Assembly (NCBI GenBank): GCA_001661245.1
Contig: KV454014.1
Location: forward strand, 1,339,942 to 1,403,941
Direction of reading: 5' to 3'
DNA length: 64,000 nucleotides
Source: Pachysolen tannophilus NRRL Y-2460
Lineage: Eukaryota > Ascomycota > Pichiomycetes > Alaninales > Pachysolenaceae
The notes beneath the pieces were generated by a model. It was not told the DNA's origin. It ran no database searches and saw only the letters and a program-made list of their open reading frames with translations. The translations under genes and the position numbers were made by a program. This document shows, one piece after another, positions 60,456 through 64,000 of this stretch (within the stretch, counting starts at the first letter, position 1; the number at the start of each line of letters is the position of its first letter).

Positions 60456-61200
60456 TGTCTTCTCCTACTATAACTTATTCTTGATTTTTAGTTAAATTAG
60501 AAATGAAAAGAAAAAAAATAATGTTGTACAAAACCTACTTAAATATATGTCCGAAACTAATAAGGAAACGGATAGGCAAAGATAATGCAATTGAAAAAAA
60601 AAATAATGTTACGCGTTTGCAGCTTTCTTGCAGAATTTAATCAAAATTTAAATTACTATACAAAACTGGTTTTTGTTATTTTTTTTTTTTTTTTTTTTGT
60701 GACTTATCCAAAGGTGGAATGATTGATAATTTGAAACTTTAAAGCCATTAATCTCAAGTCAAGTTCATATCACATAAAAAATTTAGTTTTAAAAGATATT
60801 CGGGATCTTCTAAAATGCAACCAAAAGGAGTTGGCTGCAAAAATTTAAGGCACCGTCCACTCTGCGGCGGTAAATGTTGAAGCTTTGACGATCCAAATTT
60901 GTTAGTGAATTTAATAGTATGTAGCAACGCTTTCATGCTAATGATTCTATAGTGAAATTTTTTCTTTCTTTATTGTAAAGATGAAAACTGTAACCTTCAA
61001 TTTAGCTGTTACTACGAGATTTCAAGATAGTTCTTTGAGCCGCATTCAGATTTAATAAGGAACTACAACCTTAACAGTATTTGCATGAAATTGAACATGC
61101 AATTCTGAGTACCGAAGTACCGATAAGCTTTTATTTTGAACTCATATTTAGTGAACCAATTTTCTCAGTGTAAAAATTATTTATTTTTGATTCGGTAAAA
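60456..61200. promoter_or_regulatory. Shared upstream region of acyltransferase and sugar permease genes
   Basis: No gene seen. Candidate sites: CGGCGG at 60865-60870; a perfect inverted repeat TTGCATG/CATGCAA at 61081-61087 and 61096-61102; a direct repeat of AGTACCGA at 61108-61123 that gives CCG-N5-CCG (CGG-N5-CGG on the other strand), a spacing compatible with zinc-cluster activators, about 80 bp before the permease ATG. A T run lies at 60680-60698. Confidence 0.4.
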
Positions 61201-62861
61201 ATGAGTTGTTCTAATTCTTTGAATAAAGATAAAAACATTACAGCGGTTGAAATCACCGAAAATGTTGAAGATGACATTGATGAAATAATTTTGAAAACCA
61301 AAGATATTGCTGAGGAAGAAAAACAGGTGAGCGTATTTGAGGCTGTTAAGCGGTATCCAAAAGAGATTTTATGGTCTTGTATTTTCTCTTTAGGTGTAGT
61401 TATGGCTGGTTATGATGCTCAGATTATCTCATCATTTTATGCTTTACCATCATTTCAAAAACATTATGGTATTCCTGATGGAGATGATTCTTATTATATT
61501 ACTCTGGCTTGGCAAACTGCCTTAGGTATGGGTAGTCCAATTGGCCAAATCATTGGAACTTTATTTTGTGCATGGCCTTTAGAATGGTTTGGCCGTAAGA
61601 AAACTTATGCTCTGGTTAATGCTGGTTGTATTGCATTGGTCTTTATGCAATTTTTTGCTCCAAGTATACAAGTTTTATGTGCAGGTGAAATCTTAGCGGG
61701 CCTCTTATGGGGTTTTTGCGTATTAATTGGTCCAACTTTTGCCTCAGAGATTACACATACCTCTCTTAGAGGAATCTTGGAAGTAGTCAATAACTTAGCG
61801 TTCGTTATCGGACAATTTATTGCCAACGGTTTAGCAGCAGGTATGCAAAGTCGAACAGATTCTTATGCATACAAGATTCCATTTCTGATACAGTGGATTT
61901 GGCCTTCAATCATTTTATGTACTATTTATTTTGCACCTGAATCACCATACTGGTTAGTTAGACAGAAAAAATTTGAAGAAGCGAAAGAATCGTTGCGTAA
62001 GATCTCTTCTAAAAATGAAAAAGAATCACAAATTGAAGACAGATTAAAATTAATCATAGAAACAGATCTGTTGGAGCAACAGATTGATCGCACCACATCA
62101 CATAAAGATGTGTGGAAAGGTATTAATTTGAAAAGAACAGAAATTTGTTCAATGGTCTATTGTATTCAAATTTTTTCTGGTAATCCTCTTTGTGGTGGTT
62201 ATAGTACTTATTTTTTTGAAACCCTGGGGTTGTCCTCTTCTAACTCATTTAACTTGGCTCTTGGATCCACTGCTATTGGTTTTTTTTTACATGTTTATCA
62301 TGTTTTATGTTATCATGGTGGGGTAGAAGAACAATATATAATTATGGTTTAGTTGCCTGCACAATCATTTTATTTGTTGTTGCTTTCTTGGACTGTTCTC
62401 CACTGTATGATACAAACAGTGGTATTCGTTGGGCCCAAGCTTCTTTGTTTCTTGTTTGGGCAGCTGTTTATCAAGGAACAATTGGCCCAATGACATTTGT
62501 TATTATTGGTGAAGTTCCTTCAACTAAATTAAGAGGTAAAACTATTGCAGTTGCAACCGCTTTACAATCTGTCTGTGCTTTAGTTTTCACTGTTATTATG
62601 CCCTACATTTTAGAACCAACAGAAGGAGATTTGAGAGGTAAATCTGGATTTATATTTGGTGGACTCTCATTGTTATCTATAGTGTGGTGTTTTTACAGAT
62701 TACCGGAAACTAAAGGAAGAACTTTTGATGAAATAGATGTCATGTTTCACAGGCAAGTTCCTCCTAGAAAATTCAAAAACTATGATTTATTGGGTGAAAC
62801 TATTACTAATTTAGGAATTGAAGACAATGACCAGTATAGTACAAAAGTCACCGAAGCGTAA
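61201..62861 (+). CDS. Maltose/α-glucoside permease (MFS), interrupted by one frameshift
   Basis: Plasma-membrane proton symporter of the Mal31/Agt1 family. The frame from ATG 61201 covers TM1-7 and the central loop (WQTALGMGSPIGQIIGT, APESPYWLVRQKKFEEAKESLRKIS), then leaves frame at a run of 8 T after GGT (62281-62288). The rest, TM8-12 with WWGRRTIYNYGL, GEVPSTKLRGKTIA and RLPETKGRTFDEIDVMF, continues in the third frame to 62861. One T more in the run would make a ~553-residue permease, the usual length, reading IGFFFTC like relatives. Either the sequence has a homopolymer error or the gene is recently disabled; no other break is seen. It diverges from the HGSNAT-like gene. Confidence 0.88.
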
Positions 62862-64000
62862 ACGAAGAAATACAAAGTTCCGTTATGGTGCAACAGTATA
62901 CCTATTTAAATATTTATAATTATATATTTTAATTTATTAGAGTTGACAAGAAGTCACATTGACACATCTCTTCGTAATGTAGGGCAACAAAAACTAATTT
63001 TTAAATAACAATTTCCTAAAAACCAAAGAAGAAAAAAAGCAAAATACAAATCACCGTCTCCATCCAATGTCTGTTTCAAAATACCGATAAAGCATTTGTG
63101 ATGTTTATCTCTTCCATTTCTTATCGTCGGTCTCTTGAAGTGCGGCTCAAAATTTTCATGCATAAAAGATTTTAGATAAATGTAACATTGCAATTTTTGT
63201 TTTCGGCATGGTTGGTTACAATCTCTTTCTCCAGTTACTTTTTTTCCACGTTACATTGAATATATATCAAAATAAAGGATCTGAGAACCTTATAGGGAAA
63301 CAATTGTAATCGGAACCACTTTGATTTTACAATGTAGCGTGTGATAACTTGAGCTATCTGATTTACAGGTTGTTGAGATCTTACACTGGAGGAATGTAGA
63401 ATAAATCAGGTTATATCTTCAAACTAATAGTTAAAACTACAACCTAAAGACATAACATTTCTTATCTTTTGATCACTTTGCCAAATTGCAAATAGCTAGG
63501 TACCTATCGCCAAAAAAAAAAATCTGTTCTCGGACTTTCTTTACATATCAATGTGATATGTAAAAGAAGATAAGTTGAAAACTAAAAAGCAAAAAAGAAC
63601 AAGAAAAAAAAAAACGCACACACCCAACACATACAACTAAACTATTATCCATTAGGAACTAATACCTTATAATTTTCTTCTCTTTATCTTCTCTTTTTCT
63701 ATACTTCAATTATCATTCATCATTGAAACTATTGAAAAATACAAAACGTCGTGCACAAATATACTAATTGATATGTGACGCGTAAAATTCTTTAAAAAAA
63801 AAAAATCAAAGAAAAAAAGGAAAAAAATCAAACCAGCCATTTATTTAACCAAAAGGAATTAATTTAATAAAGTATCAGTAATTTTTTTTTCTTTTGATTC
63901 TAACGGTAATATTTTGATTTAGTTGTTGTGGTGCTAATCATTTTAGTTTTGTTATTGTCATTGCTCTTACTGCTACTTTTTTTGCTGTTTTAGATATTGC
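62862..64000. other. Intergenic to the window end
   Basis: About 1.1 kb with no supported gene. The last 500 bp carry A-rich and pyrimidine-rich tracts like a promoter for a gene beyond the window. The open frame at 62954-63193 (minus) has no recognisable features. Confidence 0.5.

Noticed and set aside
62954-63193. 79-residue minus-strand frame after the permease
   Set aside because: No recognisable motif, no context and composition like intergenic DNA.

Overview
The window is nuclear DNA of a budding yeast (Saccharomycotina). It is strongly AT-rich and gene-dense, with short poly-A/T-filled intergenic gaps and almost only single-exon genes. The few introns have yeast-type TACTAAC-like branch sites. 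I recognise 24 of 26 protein genes (an α-factor-like precursor among them) plus one tRNA-Gly(GCC). I see no transposon, LTR element, CRISPR array or viral remnant. One assembly gap of 363 N lies at 35946-36308.

Gene order resembles Saccharomyces cerevisiae in four blocks: CTF8-LNP1-EGD2 (YHR191C-193C); VPS37/SRN2-APT1-MSL5-CFT2 (YLR119W-115W, without CLF1); RUB1-MTQ2-DOP1 (YDR139C-141C); and BET5-ENT3-CPR3-VPS70-DUS1-RSF2/TDA9. The last block interleaves two S. cerevisiae regions derived from the whole-genome duplication (YJR125C-127C and YML077W-081W). A gene for a twin-CX9C complex I subunit (NDUFS5/NIPM-like) lies between MSL5 and CFT2, although Saccharomycetaceae lost complex I. CTG codons fall at positions expected to be Leu. 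Together these suggest a non-WGD lineage near but outside Saccharomycetaceae, for example Phaffomycetales; this is an inference.

Layout. 0-7 kb: choline kinase, PEX7, a multi-KH protein. 7-10 kb: a small mitochondrial-type protein and an isolated secreted repeat precursor, 5 near-identical 84-bp units plus one variant unit, whose 13-residue Kex2-bounded peptide matches the α-factor pattern. 10-19 kb: CTF8, LNP1, EGD2, tRNA-Gly, a DNF-type flippase, VPS37, APT1. 19-33 kb: MSL5, complex I subunit, CFT2, RUB1 (five tiny exons), MTQ2, DOP1. 33-46 kb: BET5 (three exons), ENT3, CPR3, VPS70, DUS1, an RSF2/TDA9-type zinc-finger factor. 47-57 kb: an unrecognised coiled-coil protein without a clear ATG, and CDC39/NOT1. 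57-64 kb: a more accessory stretch with an Rdx/SelW-like protein, HSP12 (one intron), an HGSNAT-like acyltransferase and, divergent from it, an α-glucoside permease interrupted by a frameshift in a T run.

Most genes are housekeeping: membrane traffic (DNF, VPS37, DOP1, BET5, ENT3, LNP1), RNA (MSL5, CFT2, CDC39, DUS1), translation (EGD2, MTQ2) and protein modification. The regulated or lineage-specific material is the pheromone-like gene, HSP12, and the acyltransferase/sugar permease pair.
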